Positions 10,059-19,859 of a stretch of DNA of 39,144 nt are shown piece after piece. Each line of letters starts with the position of its first letter. The first letter of the stretch is position 1. Below the pieces are notes generated by a model. That model saw only the letters and a program-made list of their open reading frames with translations. It had not been told where the DNA came from and did no database searches. The translations under genes and the position numbers were made by a program. This DNA is from Bigelowiella natans CCMP2755 (Eukaryota > Cercozoa > Chlorarachniophyceae). The stretch lies in the NCBI GenBank assembly GCA_000320545.1, contig ADNK01001969.1, positions 1-39,144 of the forward strand, given 5' to 3'.

Positions 10059-13000
10059 TTAGTACTTTAATTGAGTTCCTGGAGCAGAAACATCTACGCC
10101 GTTGATAGAAAGAACACCATCACCCTTAGAAATACCCCACTCTTCGTATAAATCTTGAGTAAAAACATTTATCAGTATCGTGATCATTCTTTTCCAAGTC
10201 TCGTTGACCTGAATTGTCGTCTGGTATGACAGCAAGAGCAAATTTATTGGTGTATGAGGTGCCTTTTTTTCCAACCTCCTATTATGTTTAAAGTAATTGA
10301 TATTACCCGAAATATAACAAAATAATTCCAAAATGAAATACCGTAAGTGTAAAGCCTAAGGGGAAGGTATCAAAGTCAACATCTTGCTTCATTGTAATTG
10401 TTACAGTATCCTCCTGCTGATAGGTTACAAAATCGTCACATTTTGGATTATTCGACTGATTGCTTTTACATCTCTAAGCTTCTATAAATGCATAGAATTT
10501 TCGTACCGAGATGTCGCTCTTTTCTTCGCTTACGCTTGTGGAGGACGCAGGTTCATGAGAAGGTGTACGAGCATCCGGTGATCTTTTCTGGTTCTTCTTT
10601 ACAGGTGGAGACTTCTTTACAGGTGGGAACTTCTTAACACCAGGAGACTTTCTAGGAGAGACCTTAGCAAATGGGCCTGGTCCGCCTGACTTCGTTTTTG
10701 AAACTTTTCGCAGTCTTTCTTTCACCTCAAAGGCTTCAGAAGCGGCGGACTTTGATGGAATCTTATGTTTGGGTTTCATCCTGTTCTTTCTTTTTTGTGC
10801 AGCCTTAGCTATTGCGGCTGCAAAAGAGTCTTGTGGTTTAGCTTGGGGTTGGACAGATCTTGCTGGTGGAGACTTTTTAGCTTTGGGTTGGGCAGGTCTT
10901 GCTGGTGGAGACTTTTTTGGTGTTGCTCCGTTCGACTTCCATTTTCTCTCGTTACCATTATCCTTTTATTGGAAAAATAAATCACACTCAATCCTTCCTT
11001 TTTGCATCTGTTAAATCATTTGTCACTATTCATGATTTCGTTGGCGATAACCGATACAACGGAAGTAATGAGATTCTCGAGCTCTTCTACCTCTTCGGCC
11101 CTTAGATATCAGTAGGGTTTGTGTCAGAAAATTAATGATTATAAATAAATAATTTAGTTTAACTCACGAGATTGCTGAGTCAACCTGTAATCAAAGAAAT
11201 ATTTAGTAAATATATGAATTCATGATAAGAAAGGAGCACCCTTTCGCGGGAGTTGGTAGAGTCCGCTGCAGGTCTTGTCATATTACGGATTTCAGATGCT
11301 GATTGCTGAAGGGCCCTGCGTAGATTGCTTACTGGTGGTGGCAAGCTGGGTTCGGGATCTCGTTCGGTAGCTGATTCTTCAAGAGCTCTACGCAGAGCAT
11401 CAAGCGGTTCCGCATTTTCAGTCTCAGATTCTAGGCTTGGTAGAGTAGGAACAGGTGGAATAGGGGACCGTGCAGGCGGCGGAACACGGGGTGGTTGTTG
11501 CGGTCTTGGTGCAGGTTTTGGTGGGTCAGGAACGTCCTCCTGTGGTTTATTCCACGACGTTTTCTTTGTGATGACATTATAAAAATATTGACGACCAGTA
11601 TCATCACGCAGAGCCATCCAGCCTTTCGGTAAGACTGATGATTTGCGAGGCTGTTGCGAAAACAATCATAAGTATCAGAAATTTATCCAGATTCTCAACA
11701 ACTTTCAACTTACTGGCGCCGGCTCTTCGGGCTGCGGGGCTTTGGCTCGAGGAGTCGGTGGCTTATTATAAGCTTGTTTCGTCAACCTCTTCTTATCCGG
11801 TAGAGGTTGATTCGGCAATGGGGGTCGACGATCTGGGTTTGACCGTGTGGTGTACTCCCCTGCTGAACTAGCTGACCCCAACGAATTTATCCGAGTCTGA
11901 CGACCTTCAGGCGAACGACCAGTCAATAACTCTTTCAATCCAGTGGGTGCCTTTTGCGGAAGACCAGGGGCGGCCATTCTGTCCAATGGTTGGTGAGAAC
12001 GAGATGGTTGACGACTCGGAAGTGGTGGTGCCTTTTGAGTAGGTTTTACTGGCAGAGCAGGAGCTCGACTTGTTGGTAGAGTGGGAGGAGGTTGGTTTTG
12101 CTGAAGCTGTATGACGTTGATGGATTGACTTCGGCGTTTCTGGTGTCGAACAACTGGTGCTGAAAGGACAGATGATGGTGACTAGTGAACCAATCATAGT
12201 ATACTGTATGTACGTACTGGCCTCAAATGTGAAGTCTGTAGTTGCGCTAACATTTGTTTTCGGGCCCGATTGTGCATTTTCTGTAAATAATCTTTCCCGA
12301 TCCGCCTTCGTTACAGCATCCATGAATTTTATGAAATAGAAGATGATGAAGCAACATACCAGTTTCTTTTCAGCCATGACCTTCATGATCAATTCTTTGT
12401 TTTGTTTGAAGAATTTCCTAATAAAAATATGCTCTCGATTCCCAAATTCCAACTTTACAAAATAGTGTAGAATACTCTTTCATCTGGAGAGCGATCCGAT
12501 GTGCCTGGGGGTTCAATTATGTCATACAATGTCAATAATCTGCACGTGATTCTACTGGCTTCTAATAACCTGGTCATTGTTCCCACGCTTATTCAAAATT
12601 CTTCTGTTTTCCAATTCAATTTTTTCTTTCTCAAGCGGTATTGATTTAGGATCAATGAACTGAGTTTTCCCATTCACTTTTCTCGCACGCCCCTACAAAT
12701 GACCAAGAAATTAATTTGCTGGTCCTCTTCATTGCTCAATTTCCTACCTGTTTTAATTTCTCATATGCTTGCTTGGACCTTATTTTTTCGAGGTCTTTGA
12801 TCTATAAGAAGCAATCCATCAAGAGTTTGTCGATTAAAAATATGACAACATTACTTGCTGAAATACTAAAGTTTCTTGGCGTGCAACCTTTCTCTGAGGA
12901 AAATAAAAATCAACCACTTTAATAAGTACAATGATAAATACCTGATGGTAATACCCGCATTAGTCTGGCATTTATTCCAAGAAATTCAAGAAGTAAATGC

Positions 13001-14132
13001 CTCAAGCAGTCGATTGGAAGGAGTACACTGACAAAAGCAGTTTAGGAAGGTATTCAAGATACAGCTGCATGATTGATGTCTTTTAAACCCAACCAAATGT
13101 ATCCTCGAATATACTCCGCACTTTGTAATCCGGATTTCAAAGTGAAAGAAGGTCTGTAATAGAAAACAGCATCTTTGATTTTCACTATAACATTTCGGTG
13201 TAAATGAGATAGCAGGTACTTTGACACCACATTCTTTAGTGTTGGATATGCAGCTCGCCATTTTGTATCAAAAACATTCACCTATCGTATTCACATGTAC
13301 AACTATCAGCGATTATCATAATAACTTTAAGCTTACTATTGCTAATCAGAAACATTCACTTAATGAACGTTCATGTATTATACGTCTTCAACACTTAGAA
13401 ATTTGATCAAACGAATGAATTGACAATGTCAGGGACATTTTCGAACATTTCAATCTCCAAACCTGTTGAGCATTTCTTCTCGACTCGAAGACTTTCGAGC
13501 TACGACCTCCCTGGAGGACGATAGTTATCGTAAAGAAGCCCCCCTGTGGAGCCTTCACTTCAACCACAACGTTGCTGAAGGCTGACATGGAAGCGGAAGG
13601 GGGACCAGGGATCGTTTGGTTTGTCAACTGAAATTTGTGGAATCAATGCGGTTTTTGCCCAAAAAACATTCAGAGACTATGTCGCGAAAGGTGATCACAC
13701 CAAAGTTCCAAACCAGTGGCGTTGCGGTCGGTTGCTTTTCGTCAAGGCTACGTTACCAATTCACTCCGAGCGACACGCACTGTTCGGTCGATTCTGAAGA
13801 AAGGATAGTGCATTCTGCGAGGAACCGCTTAAATGCCGATTTTCCCAGCGTGATTCGGAGCTTCTCAGTGCAGCACGTTGCGCGTTCACCCTGCTCCAAA
13901 TGCATGTCATTTTACCCAGAAATGGAGCATACTTCCAAGAATACGGAGAAAATGCACACGGGCAAAAAATGGATCATCGGCACTAACCTCAGCTGCACAT
14001 GTCAGGCACGGTCTAGGGTTTGCTTCGAGATCACAAATGGTTTTGCCACAGATTGCTTGTCGTTGCGCACCAACGAACTGTGCGACTCCAAAGAAGACAA
14101 AGACAACGATGAAAAACTGCACTTCCAAAGCA
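10059..14132 (-). CDS. WW-domain, coiled-coil, proline-rich protein; 5' end abuts retrotransposon
   Basis: A chain of small exons joins in phase on the minus strand: 14132-13988, 13890-13765, 13627-13463, 13281-13115, 13027-12955, 12893-12867, 12801-12748, 12692-12570, 12452-12360, 12280-12214, 12159-11714, 11650-11240, 11184-11168 (17 nt) and 11100 to about 11040. A further long exon follows at about 10962-10490, and a possible last exon near 10059-10165. The first part looks globular. Exons 13027-12214 encode Lys/Glu-rich helices. Exon 12159-11714 is Pro/Arg-rich. Exon 11650-11240 holds a canonical WW domain (LPKGW ... GRQYFYNV ... W..P), which normally binds Pro-rich peptides. The tail carries repeated KKSPPAR/PPVKK units. 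A last segment (SKGDGVLSINGVDV) resembles a PDZ core. Splice joins after 11040 are uncertain, and parts could belong to a separate gene. The 5' end lies directly against an LTR. No family name is recognised. Confidence 0.6.
10620..10935 (-). repeat. Internal coding repeats in a Lys/Ser/Pro-rich tail
   Basis: Two tandem units of about 42 bp (about 10840-10925) both encode KKSPPAR followed by a Gln-Pro spacer. Nearby (10595-10640) a second short unit encodes PPVKK repeats. The composition resembles histone H1 or MAP-type tails. Confidence 0.7.
11535..11630 (-). other. WW domain
   Basis: Domain within the minus-strand gene. The N-terminal LP.GW, the central GRQYFYNVITKKTSW and the following Pro match the two conserved Trp residues, the Tyr/Phe pair and the terminal Pro of WW domains. 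Confidence 0.85.
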
Positions 14133-14458
14133 TGTTGCGCGTAAGGTGTTCACAGGCCGAGGCGCTACGTGCACAAGTAGGCAGGGGGGGGGGAAGGCAC
14201 GTTTGCTTCCTTTTGAAGAGTTGTGTTTATTTTTATTAAAGATTATATTTTTATTAAATCGTGCACTGCGTAATCATTCGCGAAGCTTTCGCGAATGCCG
14301 CCGCACGTGGGGCAGCACACTTCCGGTGTGCTGCCATGAGTCCCGCCGGAACCCACGTGCCCATGCTGTATTAATATCTACGTTATCTATATTCTATATC
14401 CGCGACAACCCCTTTGTTGTCGCACGTGACTTGTGCCCGCGTAGTGGTACGCGCTACA
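14133..14458 (-). repeat. 3' LTR of the retrotransposon (left copy)
   Basis: 326 bp, read on the minus strand as TG...CA. It matches the right copy except for one G/A difference in the G-run. It contains three strong hairpins: 14276-14296, 14304-14359 (with an inner 10-bp stem at 14311-14335) and 14402-14423. Confidence 0.93.
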
Positions 14459-14471
14459 CCTCCCCCAAGTC
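14459..14471 (-). promoter_or_regulatory. Polypurine tract
   Basis: Directly upstream of the 3' LTR on the minus strand is a G-rich purine run (ACTTGGGGGAGG). This is the expected primer site for plus-strand DNA synthesis. Confidence 0.8.
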
Positions 14472-14509
14472 ACGTTGCTCCTTCCTTCCTTCCTTATTCC
14501 CTTAGACCT

Positions 14510-15205
14510 TCATCGCTTTCGGAACTTCACCAACCACCAGGTAATAGATTCCTCTCTAACCTTATCTCCTTTGTCGCTTACCCAGAACTCACCTTCGTCC
14601 TTAGGTTCGTGTCCATACCAGCCCTCTGCATCAAGGTCCCCCAGGACCTTATACCAGTGCTCAAAGGGTAAGTCGGGAACAGCTAGGTAGAGTAGCTGAT
14701 ATTTTCCGTCCTTTATTTTCATAGCTACCCTCTCCATATTTCGTAATCCAGGGTAGCCTAGATAGACAATCTTCATGCGCCAATCGTCGTTCACCCTGAC
14801 CTTATTGTTTCCATATTCCACATCGAACTTAGGTCGGGGTCCTAAACAAGGCATTGCTCGCTCCCACACAGTAGGGTTTACTTTAACATCCTCTAGGAGC
14901 TTCTCACCGATATCATAATTCTTTAGGTGACTGATGTGGCGCAAGGTGACCCTGTTCCCATCATAGATGTAGTACTGCTTCCTCCCCTTCCTCTCGGTAA
15001 CCTTTGCAACGCCACCCCAGAAGGGGTCTTGTTTATTTCTCGATCTCAGATTTACCTTGGCCCTAACATACTGTCCTTCCTTTAGAACTCGGCCATCGTA
15101 CGGGACCTTCTCGTCTTCGCTCTCGGTATCGTCGTCGTTGTCGTCGCCTTCTTCCCTCTCCTTATCCTTGATCGGGGTCCTAAACAAGGCATTGCTCGCT
15201 CCCAC
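14510..15205 (-). CDS. C-terminal pol remnant displaced by tandem duplication
   Basis: This frame continues the integrase C-terminal region through the left copy of the 338-bp duplication to a TGA about 40 bp before the polypurine tract. It contains the DPFWGGVAKV and YYIYDGN segments that also appear in the preceding frame, followed by a unique tail rich in Trp, Asp and Lys. No chromodomain was recognised. It is not an independent gene: before the duplication it was the natural end of pol. Confidence 0.75.
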   Translation of the reverse strand: MGASNALFRTPIKDKEREEGDDNDDDTESEDEKVPYDGRVLKEGQYVRAKVNLRSRNKQDPFWGGVAKVTERKGRKQYYIYDGNRVTLRHISHLKNYDIGEKLLEDVKVNPTVWERAMPCLGPRPKFDVEYGNNKVRVNDDWRMKIVYLGYPGLRNMERVAMKIKDGKYQLLYLAVPDLPFEHWYKVLGDLDAEGWYGHEPKDEGEFWVSDKGDKVREESITWWLVKFRKR

Positions 15206-15509
15206 ACAGTAGGGTTTACTTTAACATCCTCTAGGAGCTTCTCACCGATATCATAATTCTTTAGGTGACTGATGTGGCGCAAGGTGACCCTGTTCCCATC
15301 ATAGATGTAGTACTGCTTCCTCCCCTTCCTCTCGGTAACCTTTGCAACGCCACCCCAGAAGGGGTCTTGTTTATTTCTCGATCTCAGATTTACCTTGGCC
15401 CTAACATACTGTCCTTCCTTTAGAACTCGGCCATCGTACGGGACCTTCTCGTCTTCGCTCTCGGTATCGTCGTCGTTGTCGTCGCCTTCTTCCCTCTCCT
15501 TATCCTTGA
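14834..15509. repeat. Perfect 338-bp tandem duplication within pol
   Basis: Copy 1 is 14834-15171 and copy 2 is 15172-15509. By eye they are identical. The unit length is not a multiple of three, so reading from the upstream copy into the second changes frame and ends in an Arg/Thr-rich tail. This disrupts the integrase C-terminus. Confidence 0.9.
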
Positions 15510-17046
15510 TACCTCCCCCAGACGTGAAGGTGTCGTTTACTAACCCTTGTATCTTGTCTGGTGTGGTGCTATTTATCCTGCTTAGGTTGGCCAAGGTGCG
15601 GTGGAGTCGCTCTACCTTGGAGTTGGACTGGGCATAGTATACAGGTGAGGCATCAATATTAGGGTGTGGTAGCTGTAGAAGAGAGGTCTCATTATCCACA
15701 TGTAACTTCTTTGGTATCTTGTTTATGCTAACTTCATCAGGGATAGCCTGGAGCTCAGACTCCCAGGTACGGTAGCAGTTAGTAAGCCTCTGCTTATATA
15801 AGCCTTTGTTCTTCTTAGCAACGTTGACCTTGATAATCTTTTTAACCCAGCACTTTCCAGTGGCCACATCAACGAAGGTAAGGTAGTGATAGCCATCGTA
15901 CTTATAAACATCAATTTGCACGATATCTAAGAAGTTCCTTGCTTTGATTTTCTTAGATGCACGGCTCTTGCTGGACTCCTTGGTGGCGACGCCTGCCGCC
16001 TTCAAGCTGGAGCACCTGCAGCCACGCAGGTATGTCCTTATCTCTTTTAGCTTGTAGGGCCAGTAGTAATGGTAGAGTAGAGCAGTGATATGGTTTTCTC
16101 CTACGTGTGCAGGTCCATGGGCGGTAAAGAGAAGGGCTCCCCTGGTCCGCCGTGGCACGTAGGTACGCCTAACATTATTAGTGTATACATATATCCTATC
16201 ACTAAGTACCTCATGCTTGTGTTTGTATTTATCCAGGTGTTCTTGAAGGTGCTGGAGCTCCTCTGGCTCAGGCAGGAAGTCGCCGTCCTCGAAGGTAATC
16301 GCGTTAACCATAGGGGTGACCTGGGTAGGGACTTTCTTTTCGAACAGCCTGCTGAAATAGTCAGCAAGCTGCTTGTCTCCTGGTGCGTAGACCACTGTCC
16401 TCTTGTCCCTAAACTCTTCCGTGTCCGCCCTCATAGCTGCATACTCATCGTTAGGCGCTTCGAGCTTGCGGTCGATGCCTAGGAGGGGCTTGTGGTCAGT
16501 CATTAAGGTGAAGCTGGGCACCGACAGCAGGTAGTATCTTAGTTTCCTCTGCGCCTCAGTCATGGCTTTATACTCTCCTTTTGTAGGGCTGTACTTGGCC
16601 TCAGCTGCTGTGCAGGCCCTGCCCCACACCCGTATGATCTGCTGGTCTTGGGTAAGTACAGCAGCCATACCTAGCTTAGACCAGTCTGTCCATAGGGTAG
16701 CTGGTCTAGTAGTGTCTAGCTTAGCATTCAATAGGGTGTTGCTGCATAACTTTATTAGGTTATCGAAGTGGGCATCAAGGCCAGCCTTGGCCCACACCTT
16801 AGCGAAGCTGAGGCCTACAGAGTTCTCCTTCCGGTAAGCAGTAGTAAAAGCAGCTGCAGTCCTAGCGTAGGTAGGGGAGAACCTACGTAGTATCCAAGCT
16901 GCAGTCTGCAAGAATGACTTTAACTCCTTTGCATTCTTAGGTTTAGGGGCTTGCTGTAGTGCTGCTACTTTCTCGGGGTTTGGGGTGATGCGGCCTTGCT
17001 CCAGGTAATATCCACACCACTTGATTTTGTAGCTAGGAATGTACAC
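15082..17046 (-). CDS. Pol part 2: RT end, RNase H and integrase
   Basis: The frame begins inside the RT connection region (KWCGYYLEQGRITPNPEK). RNase H follows with ATLWTDWSK (Asp), KGEYKAM (Glu) and MTDHKPL (Asp). Integrase follows: an HHCC-like zinc region (two His near AHGPAHVG, then CRC in place of the usual CxxC), and a D,D,E core with Asp in IVQIDVYKYDG, Asp in LHVDNE and Glu in SNSKVERLHRTL. The upstream end overlaps the previous frame by 82 bp and is out of phase with it. The C-terminal end is broken by the tandem duplication. The function was DNA synthesis and integration of the element in the host nucleus. Confidence 0.88.
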   Translation of the reverse strand: MYIPSYKIKWCGYYLEQGRITPNPEKVAALQQAPKPKNAKELKSFLQTAAWILRRFSPTYARTAAAFTTAYRKENSVGLSFAKVWAKAGLDAHFDNLIKLCSNTLLNAKLDTTRPATLWTDWSKLGMAAVLTQDQQIIRVWGRACTAAEAKYSPTKGEYKAMTEAQRKLRYYLLSVPSFTLMTDHKPLLGIDRKLEAPNDEYAAMRADTEEFRDKRTVVYAPGDKQLADYFSRLFEKKVPTQVTPMVNAITFEDGDFLPEPEELQHLQEHLDKYKHKHEVLSDRIYVYTNNVRRTYVPRRTRGALLFTAHGPAHVGENHITALLYHYYWPYKLKEIRTYLRGCRCSSLKAAGVATKESSKSRASKKIKARNFLDIVQIDVYKYDGYHYLTFVDVATGKCWVKKIIKVNVAKKNKGLYKQRLTNCYRTWESELQAIPDEVSINKIPKKLHVDNETSLLQLPHPNIDASPVYYAQSNSKVERLHRTLANLSRINSTTPDKIQGLVNDTFTSGGGIKDKEREEGDDNDDDTESEDEKVPYDGRVLKEGQYVRAKVNLRSRNKQDPFWGGVAKVTERKGRKQYYIYDGNRVTLRHISHLKNYDIGEKLLEDVKVNPTVWERAMPCLGPRSRIRRGKKATTTTTIPRAKTRRSRTMAEF

Positions 17047-19820
17047 TTCTGCAGTCTAATAGTAAAACCGAAGTGTGCAAACCTAATAAATATATTTTCC
17101 AGGAGGAAGATCTGAGCGACGACTGTGTTGGTACATATTATGTCATCATCCACATACACAAACACAAACACCCACAACACAGACGCCATCCCATCATGTG
17201 TGTATGCCCTGTAGTTCTGACTACTGAACGCATCCCCTGATATGCTTAGGCCGTAAGGGAATACGACGAAGTGCCACTTCCTGTGCCTGCTGGAGAACGC
17301 GGTAATGGGGCGGGAGGTTTTGTGGATGGGTGTCTGCATGTATGATTCATTTTTATCTAGGGAAGAGTAGTATTTGTATCCTATGACGTGTTCAATAACG
17401 TCATCTATCCTTGGTGTAGGTGTCTGGATCCTCTTTATTACTCGGTTGTGGCGGATGAAGTTGTGCGCCAGGCGGAAGAAAGGGTAAGTAGGTTTCTTAG
17501 CTAGCACATGTCTCACGTTCCATGGTGAGTTGCTTGGCTCTATCTTCCCTTCCTTTGCCCATTCATTGATCTGCCACTCTATCTTTTCCCAGTCCGCTTC
17601 CGGTCGCCTATGTTCTGGGTCATTGATGATGCACTCTTCGTATCCCTTCTTTAGCTCGATCTTTACTGGGGTAAGCTTGCTGGAGGGCTTCGTCGTCGGC
17701 TTGGTGATGTCAGAGTACTTCTCGTTTAATATTTTATTAATGTACTTTTTGCCTTTGTCGATATCCCAATCATCAGCTGGGGGGGTCTTGTCCAGTAGCT
17801 CCGTTATCTGTCGGATGGTCTTGCCGGGGTTCTTCTTCCGTAGCTCGGTAGGTGTAGGTAGCTTGTTGTCCGCTAGGTCCATAAACTCTAACGCATTAAC
17901 GCTTGACTCAGAGGTCCACTCGTCAAGCCGTATCATGTTCTGGCTGATGGTCCTGCCTGACTTCTTTGGCAACTTAGCAAAGTATATCTTGTGATTGTAG
18001 AATGATATGATCCCCCCTAATTTTTCTAGGGCATCCTGTCCGAGGAGTAGTTCCATGGATAAAGTCATGGCTACTCGGGTCTTGATTTGGGTCTCCGCGT
18101 CGCTGCCAGGTATCTGTAGCTTTAGCATTAGCTCACCGACGGTCTTCATGGAAGAGCTTCCGTCTGCTTGAGCATATTTACGTTCTTTCTTAGTCACTTG
18201 ATCCAATAGTCCTAACCTTCTTACTGTGCTTAGGCTTATGAAGGACTTCGGCATGCTGCCACTATCCCAAAGGGCAGGTAGTTTCTTGTAGTCTCCGTAG
18301 CTGTCTTTAACTTTAACCTTGGTCATAGCAACTTTGATAGTCCTGTTAGCGTCTTCGTCATTAATGTTGCATACTCCTAAGTTCTTTATGTCGTCTAGGG
18401 TCATGGGCTTGTCTTGGTCCTGCGTTGCTGGTACTGCTGTCTTCGTCGGCGCCTGCTTAAGGTGATCTAATATTCCGTTTATCTGCTGCTGTATAGCATT
18501 GATACTGTTCTGCTTTTTGTTCTTATATTTATTGTTCTTCCCGTTGTTGCTGCCTTGCCATTTGCTGTTGTTATATCCTTGTCCTCTGCCTTTCTTTCTC
18601 TTTAACTTCTCGTAGTGTTCGTTGAGCTGCCTGATCGTCATCCTGGGTCGTCCTTCTTTCCTGTCTCTGCAGTCTTTAGCGGTGTGTTTCCCTTTACGTG
18701 AGCAGTATCCGCAACGTCGGTTACCTTCCCTGTCCTTGTACCAGTCTCGCTGCGGCTTAATAGCGTTAATGTTTCCTATGCCAGGTACCTTAGGGCTGGT
18801 AAACTTGCGGTCCTGCTCCTGCTCGCGTAGGGATATAGCCTGCACTGCTGCCTCCATCGTGGTGTAGCCTTTCTCCGTAACGTAAGTGGATTCCTTTATC
18901 TTTAACTTGAACTCTTCAAACCTTGCCTGATCATCACCTGTGTTGTAATTAAAATCATGTAGTTCGTCGATCATATCCTGGAAGCGCGTGGCAAAGTCTC
19001 TAACAGGTTCTCTCTCATGCTGCATCATTGCTCTGTATTTTCTAATAGCCTGGGGTAGGGAGTTAGCATCCTGTTCATTTACAAAAGCCTTCATTATCGC
19101 CTCAACGTCTCGTAGCCCACTAACTGTAGTGTGTATTTTCTCTAGCTGCCTGATCCGGGTCCTGCCTGTCTCGTAAAGGTCCATGGCTTGCTTTATTATA
19201 GCTAGCCATTTGAGCTTGTCGTTTTCGGTGGGGTTAGGGGTAAAGTCGCAGAGTATACTCCTAGCGTTCTTCCACCACCTCCTTGCCTCACCTCTTTTCC
19301 CGTTGTATTTCGTTATCATAACCGGTGCTGTTTTAACAGACATGAACTGGGTGTTCCGCTGTACCGGCTGCTGCTGCTTGACGGTGCTCTGGGTCGTCCC
19401 CCGCGAGGCGCCCAGACCCCCGTCGTTCCTAAACAAAGCTGCCCACTCTGGAGGTAAGTCTGCTTCGTAATCCATGATGTCCTGCATGATAGCTGCCCAA
19501 ACATCATGTGTCTGATACTTGTATTCTATCGATACTTTCAGTTTGGCGTAGTTGCTCGCCCTGGGTCGCAAGGCTCGTAATGCCATTACGACCTTCTTGC
19601 TTTCGGCGGCCACGTCCTCGTCGTCCGCCTCGTAGAAGTTCTCCAGTGCCTCTGCTGCTGCATCTGCTTTCTTAATCCCGGGTGCTGGTCCCGGCGGTGC
19701 CTGTGGAGGTGTTCCTCCTCCTTCCTTAGCGTCCGTATCGCCCTTCCTTTCCTGTTTCTGCTCGTGCCCTTGCACGGCCTGCGAGCCAAAGTCCTGCTGT
19801 TCTTCTAGCTGCTGTGACAT
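16965..19820 (-). CDS. Gag-protease-RT polyprotein of the retrotransposon
   Basis: The ATG at 19820 lies about 40 bp inside the 5' LTR. The 951-codon frame encodes a charged N-terminus, a gag region, a zinc knuckle (CGYCSRKGKHTAKDC, spacing CX2CX5HX4C rather than CX2CX4HX4C), a linker rich in Lys/Asn/Gln, an aspartic protease with ALWDSGS (DSG) and LLLGQDAL, and the reverse transcriptase fingers and palm with SLDKNESY and the catalytic YVDDD. Gag and pol are in one frame. The frame leaves the conserved RT path after KCTFLATK, where pol continues in another frame, consistent with loss of one base in an A-run (T-run on + at 17025-17028). Confidence 0.9.
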   Translation of the reverse strand: MSQQLEEQQDFGSQAVQGHEQKQERKGDTDAKEGGGTPPQAPPGPAPGIKKADAAAEALENFYEADDEDVAAESKKVVMALRALRPRASNYAKLKVSIEYKYQTHDVWAAIMQDIMDYEADLPPEWAALFRNDGGLGASRGTTQSTVKQQQPVQRNTQFMSVKTAPVMITKYNGKRGEARRWWKNARSILCDFTPNPTENDKLKWLAIIKQAMDLYETGRTRIRQLEKIHTTVSGLRDVEAIMKAFVNEQDANSLPQAIRKYRAMMQHEREPVRDFATRFQDMIDELHDFNYNTGDDQARFEEFKLKIKESTYVTEKGYTTMEAAVQAISLREQEQDRKFTSPKVPGIGNINAIKPQRDWYKDREGNRRCGYCSRKGKHTAKDCRDRKEGRPRMTIRQLNEHYEKLKRKKGRGQGYNNSKWQGSNNGKNNKYKNKKQNSINAIQQQINGILDHLKQAPTKTAVPATQDQDKPMTLDDIKNLGVCNINDEDANRTIKVAMTKVKVKDSYGDYKKLPALWDSGSMPKSFISLSTVRRLGLLDQVTKKERKYAQADGSSSMKTVGELMLKLQIPGSDAETQIKTRVAMTLSMELLLGQDALEKLGGIISFYNHKIYFAKLPKKSGRTISQNMIRLDEWTSESSVNALEFMDLADNKLPTPTELRKKNPGKTIRQITELLDKTPPADDWDIDKGKKYINKILNEKYSDITKPTTKPSSKLTPVKIELKKGYEECIINDPEHRRPEADWEKIEWQINEWAKEGKIEPSNSPWNVRHVLAKKPTYPFFRLAHNFIRHNRVIKRIQTPTPRIDDVIEHVIGYKYYSSLDKNESYMQTPIHKTSRPITAFSSRHRKWHFVVFPYGLSISGDAFSSQNYRAYTHDGMASVLWVFVFVYVDDDIICTNTVVAQIFLLENIFIRFAHFGFTIRLQKCTFLATKSSGVDITWSKAASPQTPRK

Positions 19821-19836
19821 TGTTAGTCAAATCGTT

Positions 19837-19854
19837 TCCCGTGTGTGGAAGCCA
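19837..19854 (-). promoter_or_regulatory. Candidate primer binding site
   Basis: Five bases inside the 5' LTR, the minus strand reads TGGCTTCCACACACGGGA. It begins with TGG as expected for pairing to a tRNA 3' CCA end. The tRNA is not identified. Confidence 0.55.
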
Positions 19855-19859
19855 AAGGT

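Noticed and set aside
13907-14128. Secreted protein with signal peptide (hydrophobic start)
   Set aside because: No ATG in this frame; it is better explained as an internal exon cut by the retrotransposon.
13616-14239. Plus-strand 207-codon open frame rich in Cys and Ser
   Set aside because: It is antisense to four phase-consistent exons of the WW gene and enters the LTR; no domain.
14146-14505. Plus-strand frame in the LTR, repeated near 19843-20196
   Set aside because: Same sequence in both LTR copies, antisense to the element, low protein character.
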